Assembly (NCBI GenBank): GCA_905221605.1
Contig: CAJNDS010002214.1
Span: forward strand, 68,512 to 132,511
Reading direction: 5' to 3'
From: Symbiodinium natans
Taxonomy: Eukaryota; Sar; Dinophyceae; Suessiales; Symbiodiniaceae
Length of the DNA stretch: 64,000 bases
Positions 44,401 through 52,999 of the stretch are shown piece by piece. Position 1 is the stretch's first letter. The number at the start of each line of letters is the position of its first letter. The notes below the pieces were generated by a model that was not told where the DNA came from, did not search any database, and saw only the letters and a program-made list of their open reading frames with translations. The position numbers and the translations under genes are program-made.

Positions 44401-46306
44401 GGTTCGGCCTTGGAGTTCAGCGAAGTGATGGCCGCCTGGAGAATTTGCTCCCGGTCGGCCAGATCCTGGGATGACAAGAACACCATGAGGGGGAGCGCTC
44501 CCCCTTGGTCTGCGGTACTCATTGGCTTTGACAAAACCCAACTGTCGTTAAAACGAGGACGATGGCCGGATCTGGCAAAGCACACGGTTGTCAGAACTTC
44601 GTTGATGTCAGTTTGAAGACTTTGCGGAGCCCACTTGGGACACATGACGCCTCAAAAGACTAGACTTTCAACGCGGGGGGGGGGGGTGCACTCAGGATGC
44701 TTTCGAAGGCACCACTGGCTGCGCGACGGCGTCAAGGACCTCCTCGGCCTACCAGACCCATGAATATGCAGTAGAACTTAGGGTTTAGGGTTTAGGGTTT
44801 AGAGTTTAGGGTTTAGGGTTTAGGGTTTATTGCTGCTGGCCCGACGATGCCTTGTGCGCTGCTTGCAGAAAAGCCTCCGACGCAGCGTTGCAGTGCCAAT
44901 GACTGCTTGCTGGGCACAGGCGATTATCCGAAAGCCATAGCTGAAGACGCGCCTCTGTGATCGTCTGTGGATGTATTCCTTTCTTCAGCCTCGAGTGCCA
45001 GTCAAAAACTTTCAACAGCTTTCCAGCGGCTCGTTGCACAGTGCAGAGAGCACACTCCTTGAATGCGATGCCTTTCACTACCAAAGACGGCCTTCAACGG
45101 TCTCCTCTCTCCTTTTGCTCACCTCTCTTCTGCTCTGGTCTCGGTGCTTGGGTCCGCACAGCCGCTCTGCTGCTCCGAGCAAAGCACCGGCAATGACGAC
45201 CACGGAGGTAGTGCCATCACCAGCTTCAATGTCCTCCCAAGATGACTCGGATTTCATGGGATTTTCAGCTCAGTGAACGGAGTAGGCCATGAAACATTTG
45301 TCCAACATCATTCTTGCTCCTGCGCTTTGGACAGCTCGGCCATCATTTTTGCAGTTGGATGCTGAAGCTTCAGCTTCCTGGCAGTGACAAACGATGGCGC
45401 AGGTTTAGGGTTTAGGGTTTAGGGTTTAGGGGTTTAGGGGTTTAGGGGTTAGGGTTTAGGGTTTAGGGTTCAGGGTTTAGGGCTTAGGAAGAATTGCGTG
45501 CATTCGGGCATCTCTCAGCCAAGATGCGACAAAATGGTAGCGCCGTCGTTGGAGATCAGCACTTCACCTGAAGCCAAGACTTCCGCTGCAACTGGCCATC
45601 CAGGTGCTACAATAGGGGGACCCCCAATATAGATCCCCAAATCGTAGGATCCCCTGATCATAAGGACCCCAATAAGGTACCCCAAATTTCCGGAAACCCT
45701 AAACCCTGAACCCTAAACCCTAAACCCTAAACTCCCATGTTCTTCAACCCCTCCCTATGCACCTTTTGGCTCCTGGATCATCTTGTCCATGCCTCGAGGT
45801 CCAAGAGATGTCCTGAAAGAGTCGAGAAGATAGGCTCAAAGAGCGTCTGCCTTCCGCGCTAGGCTCCGAGGCAAGTTGTTTAGGGTTTAGGTTTAGGGTT
45901 TAGGGTTTAGGGTTTAGGGTTTAGGGTTTAGGGTTTAGGGTTTAGGGTTTAGGGTTTAGGGTTTAGGGTTTAGGGTTTAGGGTTTAGGGTTGCAGCTTTG
46001 AAAACATCCTATAGACTCACCTGTCCTCACAGTGTCAGACACCGCCTTCGCGGCGAGGATGTTTGCCAAACGCACATCTTGCCTCAGCACGTGCACACAA
46101 AGGCAGAATCGCACTATCACACACTTTGCAGCATCAAACTGCATGATGAGGCCAGGACCCCTTCTCGTCATTTGCCTGCACAGCTGACCAAGGCACAATT
46201 CAAACTCGAACCTCAACATCCTGTAGGACCCGCGTTGGATTCTCAGAGCGGCAATGTGACTTCAGAGCGCCGCCTTTTGCCTCCCCTCGCCGGCAGGCGC
46301 GGTCAT
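35405..46306 (-). CDS. CCT4: T-complex protein 1 subunit delta (CCT4), about 26 exons
   Basis: Cytosolic group II chaperonin subunit that folds actin, tubulin and WD proteins inside the CCT/TRiC ring. Exons on the minus strand, 5' to 3': about 46267-46306 (ATG), 46026-46077, 45763-45812, 45520-45567, 45320-45377, 45163-45233, 44953-44989, 44851-44874, 44713-44748, 44409-44465, 44147-44203, 44028-44086, 43844-43941, 43651-43719, 43175-43231, 42943-43050, 42811-42882, about 42595-42653, 36884-36926, 36646-36707, 36515-36563, 36382-36446, 36221-36275, 35803-35909, 35575-35662, 35405-35449 (TGA). Diagnostic peptides: [33 protein letters not shown] (ATP site), [80 protein letters not shown]. Donors are mostly GC, some GT and GA. 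A 10-bp duplication (43851-43870) breaks the frame in one exon. A TPR gene is nested in the 5.7-kb intron. One junction (45520/45377) and the first intron were not solved. Confidence 0.88.
36747..36832. mobile_element. MITE-like element, copy E
   Basis: TTCCCAAAATGGGTACCCC, then CCAAACAGAATAGAACCCC; resembles copy B. It lies in the short CCT4 intron between 36708 and 36883. Confidence 0.5.
36955..37038. mobile_element. MITE-like element, copy F
   Basis: Left end ACATGGGGGTTTCCGAAAC; interior GGGGTCCTTAATACAAGGGAA is the reverse complement of the core of copy A. It sits inside the big CCT4 intron. Confidence 0.55.
37147..37176. repeat. Degenerate TTTAGGG tract
   Basis: Inside the 5.7-kb CCT4 intron. 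Confidence 0.85.
37459..41367 (-). CDS. Kinesin-light-chain-type TPR protein, intronless, nested in a CCT4 intron
   Basis: Uninterrupted frame of about 1302 residues. I choose the ATG at 41367 over the upstream one at 41409 because it has a perfect context (GCCATGG) and gives MGACTS, a consensus N-myristoylation site with a palmitoylatable Cys. The N-terminal 300 residues hold YHYT (about 102-105) and GKGVYGT (about 134-140), spaced as in ADP-ribosyltransferase-like folds of the HYD1/PARP type (inference, weak). The rest is about 22 tandem 42-residue TPRs of the KLC/TPR_12 class (consensus [16 protein letters not shown]), from about 37.57 to 40.38 kb; these stack into a superhelix that binds peptides. 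The 126-bp DNA units are nearly identical, so long antisense frames appear (37864-39210 and others) that are not genes. Same strand as CCT4; both genes' ends are intact. The lack of introns next to a 26-exon host suggests retroposition. Confidence 0.75.
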   Translation of the reverse strand: MGACTSDVACHKEDVGAEVSPTGTQALQQGEPGELSRYFLGPYLQGKLYEGTEYEKDRVGEHRTFRYESSDGPVQLWQHAFDLRDLHAASDDASNDLIVIYHYTNELAFWNVANLQQTAAELFASLADARAHFGKGVYGTQHEPAAWGSRTRILLNNYSNGSPLCASDVESERVVREWGDANRQGHRAAFCVPVLAPKAMAYNIFETQTPDMSQKTLHDPATGELRSIALGEDYKGRPVHRDRDIFVLRVENSSGEVQNPRAGADGVLQLLRRRLAHLRESRGNVDFATLDCMVELAHWLGARAIYEEAETLLREGLAEFRAQLGSASAYTVSGIGQLAWLLEAQGRLEEAEPLYREALHSRRDKLGDDHPHTLHSINSLAGLLKARGRLEEAEPLYREALCGRRARLGDDHLSTLISIGDLAMLLKARGQLEEAEPLLREALRGSRVRLGDHHPNALICINSLAELLKARGRLEEAEPLYREALRGFRARLGDDHPDTLGSINDLAVLLEARGRLEEAEPLLREALRGCRAQLGDNHPDTLSSINNLAVLLKARGRLEEAEPLYHEALHGFRARLGDDHPDTLSTINNLAGLLKARGRLEEAEPLYHEALRGRRAQLGDNHPDTLSSINNLAVLLKARGRLKEAEPLFRDAWHIWRAKLGDEHPSTLSSINNLAELLKARGRLEEAEPLYHEALRGRRAQLGDNHPDTLGSINNLAGLLKARGRLEEAEPLYHEALHGLRARLGDDHPDTLGIINNLAGLLRARGRLEEAEPLYHEALHGLRARLGDDHPDTLSTVNNLAGLLKARRRLEEAEPLYHEALRGRRAQLGDNHPDTLGSINNLAVLLEARGRLEEAEPLYHEALHGFRARLGTDHPTLISIINNLAGLLRARGRLEEAEPLYHEALHGLRARLGDDHPDTLSTINNLAGLLKARRRLEEAEPLYHEALRGRRAQLGDNHPDTLGSINNLAVLLEARGRLEEAEPLYHEALHGLRARLGDDHPDTLSTINNLAGLLKARGRLEEAEPLYHEALRGRRAQLGDNHPDTLSSINNLAVLLEARGRLEEAEPLYHEALHGFRARLGDDHPDTLSTINNLAGLLKARGRLEEAEPLYHEALRGRRAQLGDNHPDTLSSINNLAVLSEARGRLEEAEPLYHEALRGFRARLGTDHPTTLISINNLAVLLKARGRPAEAEPLLREGLRGCRVRLGDDHPSTLAFIYNLANLLKQMRQWQEAEQLFREHLEGCRVRHGAKHDNTSSSFRSFANFLQERGRTAMLRQLLEEFGVSTSGVVDATTETATSSQL
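37570..40380. repeat. 126-bp coding tandem repeat (TPR units)
   Basis: About 22 units. Central ones (about 38.0-39.8 kb) are nearly identical, indicating recent unequal exchange or conversion. One unit near 38730 has a 3-bp gain and a 3-bp loss that cancel. Confidence 0.9.
41410..42590. other. Upstream flank of the TPR gene within the CCT4 intron
   Basis: Intronic DNA between the TPR start and the CCT4 exon near 42595-42653. No further gene or repeat is recognised; a promoter would have to lie here. Confidence 0.4.
43851..43870. repeat. 10-bp tandem duplication in a CCT4 exon
   Basis: CGGCACATCT twice in a row. Removing one copy restores the CCT4 frame (NAQMCRVK joined to DAKIGLIQF). Confidence 0.85.
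44769..44829. repeat. TTTAGGG array in a CCT4 intron
   Basis: Fills most of the 102-bp intron 44749-44850. Confidence 0.95.
45402..45488. repeat. TTTAGGG array in a CCT4 intron
   Basis: About 12 units with GTTTAGGGG variants, in the intron 45378-45519. Confidence 0.95.
45611..45698. mobile_element. MITE-like element, copy G
   Basis: AATAGGGGGACCCCCAATAT at the left, TTTCCGGAAACCCT at the right. The right end merges without a gap into the CCCTAAA array at 45693-45733. In the CCT4 intron 45568-45762. Confidence 0.55.
45693..45733. repeat. CCCTAAA array in a CCT4 intron
   Basis: Continuous with the right end of copy G. Confidence 0.93.
45879..45990. repeat. TTTAGGG array in a CCT4 intron
   Basis: About 16 clean units in the intron 45813-46025. 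Confidence 0.97.
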
Positions 46307-46650
46307 GGCGGCCCCCTCGCTATGACCAGCGCTGAGTCTTTACAGCTGCGGAGAGGAAGCAAGTGAAAGCAAATGGCAGTACAGCTCTCAGAAGAAGGGC
46401 CAGGATTTTGACATTGCTAAGGCGATTTCGGGTTGAGGGATGTCAAGGGCCTCATGTTGTTTAAGCAGAGTCTATACTTTCTCAACCCTATGTGAGCGAT
46501 GGGGCAACGGCTGCTTCAGGTGGCCACTACTGAGTTGCCCGCAATATCAGATGAAATGGCCAAACGCCTGAAAGTGGCAAAGGACTGCAAAGGCAGGGGA
46601 TGCTCGGGAACGCTCGCACACGACAGGCGCCTGCCAAACTGCCAAAGTAG

Positions 46651-46770
46651 ACATGGGGGGGTTTACCAAAACAGGGGACCCCTAAAATGGACCCCAAACA
46701 GTAAGGTTCCCTTATAATAACCCCTTGTCTCGTAAACCCTAAATCCTAAACCCTAAACCCCCCAACATGT
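46651..46770. mobile_element. MITE-like element, copy H, with telomere-type units inside its right end
   Basis: Left end ACATGGGGGGGTTTACC. Right side CGTAAACCC, then three TAAACCC-type units (46733-46760), then CCCAACATGT. The heptamers sit between the two halves of what would be the inverted terminal repeat. Confidence 0.6.
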
Positions 46771-46780
46771 CTTCCGGTGC

Positions 46781-48649
46781 CTGCATAAGTCTCGGCCGCG
46801 GTCCGTGGATGCATCGACGGCCAGGGAGCGCTTTCCCAGATTGCAACCTGGGGAAAAGATGCTCAAGCTCTGGGCATTTGGTGTGAAAAGTCTTGAAAAT
46901 CTCCTGTTTTGTTCTAAGCGTCACATCTCGAGACCCATGGCATGCTGCAGTTCCCGGGCGAGAAACAGGAGAAGTAGCTGGTGGCCTGCTGCGGACTGTC
47001 ACCGCGCAATCGCCACGACCGGGTCACGTCCCCGCCAGTCCTCAACATTTCTGCCACATGCCATCAATCCGGCTATGATCAAGCCTGAGAGGGGGGACGA
47101 GGAAAAACAGCTCACGACCAGACTGATGGAATTCATGGGGACCACGGGGCAATCCGGCGGGCTCTCACTTTCGGATGTGCAGATGCGTGCAGTTCTGTGC
47201 CCTCGAAGTTTCAGCGCCCCTCTCGGTATCGAGCTTGCGGTTCTCGACCTGCACATACTACTCACACCCACACAGTTAGATGGGACTTCCAAAATTAGGG
47301 GTACTTGTACCTTCTTGGGGTCCTTGTGATAAGGGTCTATATGGGGGGGGCGGGGGGGTCCGCTGATTTTCGTAAGCCCCTATATTAACACGGTCTCCAG
47401 GCCATGAGCCCCGTCTGGACAGAATCGGACAAACTCACACTACGCCTGACGAAGCTGTGCGTTTTTGCCGTTGAGTCCTCCATGCAACTTTTGGCATGGA
47501 AGTATTAAAACCCGTCGCTTGACTCAAAGCCGGGCCAGTTTATGATCCCCGGATGCGCTGCCTTCACAACGTCGGCACCCAGCTCTGCAAGGAATTGGCC
47601 GACCGAAGGCCCAGCGAGAACCTTAGACAGCAAACATTCATCTACCCCAGCCCTGCAGAGCATATGCGCCTCTAATTTTCCTGATTTTTTCTTCGAAAAT
47701 TTACTTTGCAGGAGATACATCGAGATCAAAAACGGCCCATGCGCCCAGCAGCCTCCGTCCTGACTGGAGGTCATCCGGCCACACCCGCCAGCCAAACCAC
47801 CCGCCCGTAACCTCCGCCCGTAAAGTCCGCCCGTAAAGTCCGCCCATAAAGCCGCCCGCAAAGCCGCCCTTAAAGTCCGCCCGTAATGCCGCCCACAAAG
47901 CTGCCCGTAAACTCCACACGAGAAGCCGCCCGTAAAGCCGCCCTTGAAGCGGTCATTGCAGCTCTCAATGAAGCATTGTAGGGCACCTTCCTGAACACCT
48001 AGAGCGGGGGGCTTCGCCCGTAGTGCCTGAGGACCTCGAAGTCAATTGGATCTTCTCTTCAGAATTTAGGGCGCCAGTTTAAGGGCACGTTTAAGGGCAC
48101 CGTCTACGGCAAGCCCGCATAAGACCAACCTTGCAGGCACATCAGAAGAATCAACACCTGCCTGACAAATAGCCGCTGGCTTAAGATGTCGCCTATAATG
48201 CACAAGCTGGAACACCTGTTTCAAAACAAGAACAAGTTGAAACGATGCAAGCTCATGATCAGGGCTTGATATGACGGCTCAACGTGCAGCGGCTTCTACT
48301 GAATACGGAAGCTGGAACACGTGCCGTGCGTTCTCAGTGAAAAACCTGTTGGAATATGATTTCGTCAACATGCTTGAAAATGTAAAAAAACGAAGGCCAA
48401 TATCAAGCTTTGAAAACACCATTTAAAAGGCATTAAGGGCTCTGCAGGCTTGGGGGACACGACAAACATGCCAGCATCGGTCAGGAATGCTGGAAGGCCC
48501 TCGCCTAGAATGCGTAGGCCACGAGGGAAACCGGATTCCAAAGTTGAACCAACAGGCACTTTGGCAGAACATTCGGCCGAGCTTCGCGCGCTGGCAAGCT
48601 CCAGCACCCGTATTCCTTCGAGGATGACTTGGCGACACGAGCTAGCAAC
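46781..48649 (-). CDS. Class III CoA-transferase (CaiB/BaiF family), 5' fragment
   Basis: Three minus-strand exons: about 48590-48649 (QVILEGIRVLELASA), about 47550-47620 (VLAGPSVGQFLAELGADVVKAAHPG) and 46781-46847 (CNLGKRSLAVDASTDRGRDL, GC donor). In order they match the N-terminal Rossmann half of formyl-CoA transferase/AMACR-type enzymes (GIRVLEL..VLAGP..GQFLAELGADVVK..NLGKRSLALD), which move CoA between carboxylic acids or racemise acyl-CoA. The catalytic Asp region and the C-terminal half were not found before the CCT4 start at 46306, so the gene may be truncated, or the rest may be missed. Acceptor before VLAGP is TCTAAG; the first junction was not solved. A tandem repeat and inverted-repeat elements H and I occupy its introns. 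Confidence 0.5.
47284..47394. mobile_element. MITE-like element, copy I
   Basis: CCAAAATTAGGGGTAC, CTTCTTGGGGTCCTTGTGATAAGGG, ending ATTTTCGTAAGCCCCTAT. Reverse orientation relative to copy A. Confidence 0.55.
47804..47948. repeat. GCCCGTAAAGCC minisatellite (11-12 bp)
   Basis: About 12 units with GTAAAGTCC, ATAAAGCC and CAAAGCC variants, inside the CoA-transferase intron. Confidence 0.85.
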
Positions 48650-48659
48650 CTAGAGGACA

Positions 48660-50990
48660 TGCGGCAGTGCAGCCTACTTCATGCTTGACGCCCTTTCAAA
48701 CCTCTACCTCACAGCCAAAGATGATGTCCCGTTTGGCCCTTCCCGCCGTCTCCTGCCAGAGGCGAAGCCAGCGCCTGTGTTGAGCTGGCACGTGCCACTC
48801 CTTGCAGACCTTCACAGCCCGTCTGACAACTGCGGCAGCCAAATGGCAGCACTTTGTAGTCCCGGTCACATGACAACAGACTCAGCTGGGTCTTGAACTC
48901 GAAGCTTGCCACTAAGGTGCTTGCGAGTGGTCCAAGGCTTGCGCAGGCAGAGCATGCTTCTTGCTTCTCAGAGCTACGTTGGCCAAGCTATGCGAATGTT
49001 CCAGTGCCTTGCTCGTGCACATGGTGCGTGGAATGTTTCACCTAATGATGCTTGCTGTGCGGATCATGGTTCTGCTGAGGAAAATCAGCAAACAGAGACG
49101 CAATCTTTGAATATCCCTTTGAATCCGTCTCCTTCTTCGGCCATGCACTCAAAGACAGCTAGCAAAGACGCTATGATCGGGCAACTCACCGGGGCATGAC
49201 ATCCCATGAGCCACAGACCACGGATACAATGGCAGGCGCTGACAGTGGCAAGCTTGGCAAGCGCTGTTGCAACATTCGGAGGGGTCGCGCCAGTTGTCGG
49301 CGATTCCGGATTCCCTGCCCACAGACACTGACATGAGCGGGCACTTGCGAGAGCGGAAGCGAAGGCTCATGAGTCCACACAAGGTCGTCTGGCGTCCGAC
49401 AACACCAAACATCCTCTCATCAACCCCAAAGAAAGCCAAGAACTATCATACTGATAACCATCAATAACATAAGCAATCTACGAATTCAGCTCGGAGTGAT
49501 TATCTCGGAAGCCTTTCCAGCAACGGTTCGTGCAGTGCGGGCACCTGGCAGCATTGGCAAATCTAAATACGAATACAGAACCGAGCACTCCAAGCGAAAA
49601 TCGGCACAAACTTTCCGGACGAACACCGAGTGCCTGGCTTGAACAAAACTAATTAAGAATGGTTTAAGGTTTAGGGTTTAGGGTTTAGGGTTTCATGCTT
49701 CAGATGCACTGACGCAAAGCGATCGAGCCTCAGCGTCCTGGTCTGACTCGGAATCCACCGTGAGCTCCTGCCCAACACCAAGCGAGACAGCACAAGACTG
49801 CACCTTGGGATGCTCCCCCTTATACTGCCAGTAACAGTCCGTCATGGGGATTGACATAGGGGTACTATAAGCCTTGTTAAGGACTGTTAGTCTCAGGGGG
49901 AACATCCCAAACGGTACCCTCTTGAAGCTCCTGAAGCCTGCTGTTACCGCCGTCCCAACCACTGCAACCAACGTCCCGAAGCGCAGCGCGCGCGAACGAA
50001 AAACAATAACAGCACGGAACAGGGCTCCTGCGGGAAGTCGGAGGTGGATCTGGCAGTGTCTCTACAAATAACGCGGAAGCAACGTGTAAGCATGCGACCC
50101 AAACCCTGGAATGTCGAGGTGACACTGACAACACGTCTACTCAGTCTACTGTCAGCACAGAAGCGAATGCAGCGAATGCCCTCACGAATTCTTGCAAACA
50201 TGGCAGCTGCGCATAGGGATGAGGCACACGATCACCACGACTGGCGCCAAAGCAAATGCAAGACAAAGGCTGCGCATGGCTGCGCCATCTGCGGCTCAAC
50301 AGGGCAGAATGCAGCACCGCAGCGTGGCACGCCCACACCTGTAGGCAGCCACTCGGAGCAGAGCGCCAGCACCAAGTCCACGCCAGTGGACCTGGAATGC
50401 TACCACAGTCTTCCGGAATCGTCACTAATAATGAACCGTACCAGCCAGCACGAACGCAGTGGAAGCGTCATGGATCAAGGGAAGCGGTGTGCAGAGTCCA
50501 CGATGTCTACGCATCTGGGCAAACATTCTGAGACAAGTGCGGTGCAGCCATGGCGCTTCCCCAACCTGGGCTGCACCCGAGACTGCTTGCAGCTGTTTGG
50601 TCATTGCGAAACTTTCATCCTTGCCACTCGACTTCGGACGCCCCGTCCGGTGGAGATTTGCCTTTCTCTAACAAGCGAGAAGAATGCAAAAAACAGCAAG
50701 ACAAAACGCCTGTCATGTGGAGAAATTGGTTTTCCCTTTTCTTGCTTCAATTGAAACACACTACAGAACCAGATCTCCGTGATCTGTGTGTTTCCAAAAA
50801 ACTTGGAGCAAAGTGGCGATGTGATAACACTTCTGAGACCTCATTTTGACCTCATGAGCTGCACCCATGCCAGCGTGCGCATGTGCCTCATGTGCCAATA
50901 CTATGGCTTTTTGCTGCGATTGGGACTGTGCAAGCTCTGTCTTAGTCTTTCCTTCTGCGCTTAAAAAAGAAGGCAGAGCTCCCGAGAACG
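48660..50990. other. No gene recognised (48.7-51.0 kb)
   Basis: Frames open on both strands (for example plus 50044-50754 and minus 49149-49439) but without motifs, consistent splice sites or recognisable peptides. Contains one small array at 49668-49694. Confidence 0.4.
49668..49694. repeat. TTTAGGG tract
   Basis: Three to four units. Confidence 0.88.
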
Positions 50991-50992
50991 GC

Positions 50993-51648
50993 TCAGCAAG
51001 TAAGGTTTCGACCTAGCAAGCAGATTGCTCTGATCAGGAAGAGCGCCGGACACAGTACCTTATCAATCGTATGTGCTCTAATTGCATTGCCACCTACATC
51101 AGAAAGTGAGTGCTTCGTGTCATTTAAACTTGCATGCAGAAGCTGCCGAAACGATGCCCACTCTGGTGATGAGCATTCGCCTCGGCACAGGATGTCGGAA
51201 ACTTGCACAGCCACATCGCTGACTACACTCAGGTAGATCTCGCCCCTGTCAACTCGAATAGATGTCGTCATATCAGATCCAGAACCACAACCCCGGCATG
51301 TTTTCATCATCGCGTGGGACGTCATGTGCATTAATGCTGCAAGCACCGCAGAGAATTTATGCCCGGCTTTGTGCTTGGTAAACCTACGTACATTGAGCAG
51401 CATGTGATGCCTGCGACTGTTTGTCCGTCATACCGCTGGAACCCCGTATTCTGACGATTTCTACCTCCGCAAGACCCGTGTGCAGTCGTGTGGGCATCAC
51501 CATCTAGCTCTAGCTGCTCAAGCTGAGTAACTAGCTCAGATGAAACATTCTGGATGCAGGTTGCTGCAGGTCTCTGCCTGAGCTTGGAGCACTTTTGCCT
51601 ACGAAGCTGAGATATACCGAGGCCGCAGATTCGGCAATGTACAGACAA
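50993..51648 (-). CDS. Unassigned coding-like region downstream of CENP-C
   Basis: Two overlapping minus-strand frames: 51331-51648 (KLRQRPAATCIQNVSSELVTQLEQLELD) and 50993-51403 (TKHKAGHKFSAVLAALMHMTSHAM; EIYLSVVSDVAVQVSDIL). Both have amino-acid composition of real protein, but I could not join them through a GT/GC/GA donor, so a frameshift or an unusual intron lies between. No family is recognised. Confidence 0.28.
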
Positions 51649-51661
51649 TGTGCTGCTACGA

Positions 51662-52945
51662 CTACCGAACTTCTACCCAGAGAAAGCGAACTGCAACGCT
51701 ACTCGGCCTTGATGCCCGTCCTGCTACAAGCCTTCTGTCAGAGTCTTTCACAAGCATGAAAGCCCCCTCGCTCAGCTGCATCTCCTTTGCCGCTCCCTCC
51801 TTGGCAATTCGTAAGGTGCCATCGAGAACATGGAGTATACCGGGACCACTGATCGAAATAGTACAAGGATGAGCTTCACCACGGTCTGGCAGAGCCAGAA
51901 CGCGGCTGGTCAATCTGGACGTACAAATGCCCACAAAATCCTTGAACTCACTGGACTGTAGTGACCCCAGCGCTTTCAAGGGAGCCTGCAGGGCAGGCAG
52001 TCGATTCCGTGCCACCGAATCCGTCGCGGTTGACGTGGTCGCCGTGGGCGTGGATGGTGTGGTCATGTCCATCTGGACTGCGACGACACTTGGAGTCTGA
52101 GAGCGCGCCGTCCTCTCGTAGACGACCCGCTCATTGCGCCAGGCCTGGAGCGGGGGCATGCGGCGCCGCTTTGGCCGCGACCGCGTGGATGGCTCTGGCG
52201 CATGCCGCTCGAAAACCTCAGCAGGGATCCGGGTCAGGGCTGGCCCCTGCGGCAGTCGCCGGCCTTGCTGCAGAGTGTTGGGCCTCTCAACGCTCCGTCG
52301 GCAAGACTTGGCTTTGGCGGCTTTGGCTTTTGGTGCTTTGGGTGCTTTCTTCTGGGTCCGCTGGAGCGAGGACTGCCCGACACAGGCTTTCAGGATTTCA
52401 GCGAAGCTGGTGCGCTTCGGGAGGTCGGATTCCGGTCCAGGCTTTGCCGTCTCTGCATGCTCTGTCAGCTTCCGCTTCCGCTGTGGCAGCGGGCTGGGTG
52501 TTGGCGCCAACCCCTTCAAACGTCGGCTTCGTCGTGGAGGAGTTGTGGGCACATCCACGGGCCCACTCTTGAGTCTCAGGCCCCTTGTGACTGATGCTGT
52601 TGGCAGGTCCTCTGGCGGCGCTGTGCTGCTGCTTGGTGCGACCAGATCAGCACTATCAGGAGCAGCTGGCAATACACATTCATCCCCGGCTTGCTCGACT
52701 CCCAGGGACGTCGGGGCACCTTCGCCACTTCTTGCCGTGTCATCCTCAGTCGCCCGATGGATCTCTGAGCATCCAGGAGGAGACTTTGCCTCCGATGCCT
52801 CGGTCGCATCGGCATCAGCCACAGGATCCGTGGATGCCTCCGCTGCTTCAGGTTCCGCGCCGCTGGCCCGCGAGTGTTGCGCAGTGGACTGCCAGAAGGG
52901 GGAACGAAGGAAGACATCAGACAACCGTGATGCCATGCCTGACAT
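51662..52945 (-). CDS. CENP-C / Mif2 homologue (inner kinetochore)
   Basis: Intronless ORF, 427 residues, ATG at 52945. Residues 255-276 form the CENP-C motif: RSRPKRRRMPPLQAWRNERV, then VY. It has the basic run, the conserved proline, the Trp that packs on the nucleosome acidic patch/CENP-A tail, and the following ER..Y. The last 80-90 residues are a cupin (GILHVLDGTLRI...LSEGAFMLVK), the Mif2/CENP-C dimerisation fold. The region before the motif is Pro/Ser/Lys-rich and disordered, as in other CENP-Cs. Two hallmarks in the right order make this call strong although the rest is unconserved. CENP-C links centromeric nucleosomes to the outer kinetochore. The protein is short for the family (animal CENP-C is much longer, yeast Mif2 about 550 residues). 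Long frames on the opposite strand are shadows. Confidence 0.85.
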   Translation of the reverse strand: MSGMASRLSDVFLRSPFWQSTAQHSRASGAEPEAAEASTDPVADADATEASEAKSPPGCSEIHRATEDDTARSGEGAPTSLGVEQAGDECVLPAAPDSADLVAPSSSTAPPEDLPTASVTRGLRLKSGPVDVPTTPPRRSRRLKGLAPTPSPLPQRKRKLTEHAETAKPGPESDLPKRTSFAEILKACVGQSSLQRTQKKAPKAPKAKAAKAKSCRRSVERPNTLQQGRRLPQGPALTRIPAEVFERHAPEPSTRSRPKRRRMPPLQAWRNERVVYERTARSQTPSVVAVQMDMTTPSTPTATTSTATDSVARNRLPALQAPLKALGSLQSSEFKDFVGICTSRLTSRVLALPDRGEAHPCTISISGPGILHVLDGTLRIAKEGAAKEMQLSEGAFMLVKDSDRRLVAGRASRPSSVAVRFLWVEVR

Positions 52946-52999
52946 GCCCTCCAGCTACAGTACAAGACAGTCACTGGAGGAGACTACAGGAATACCTCC

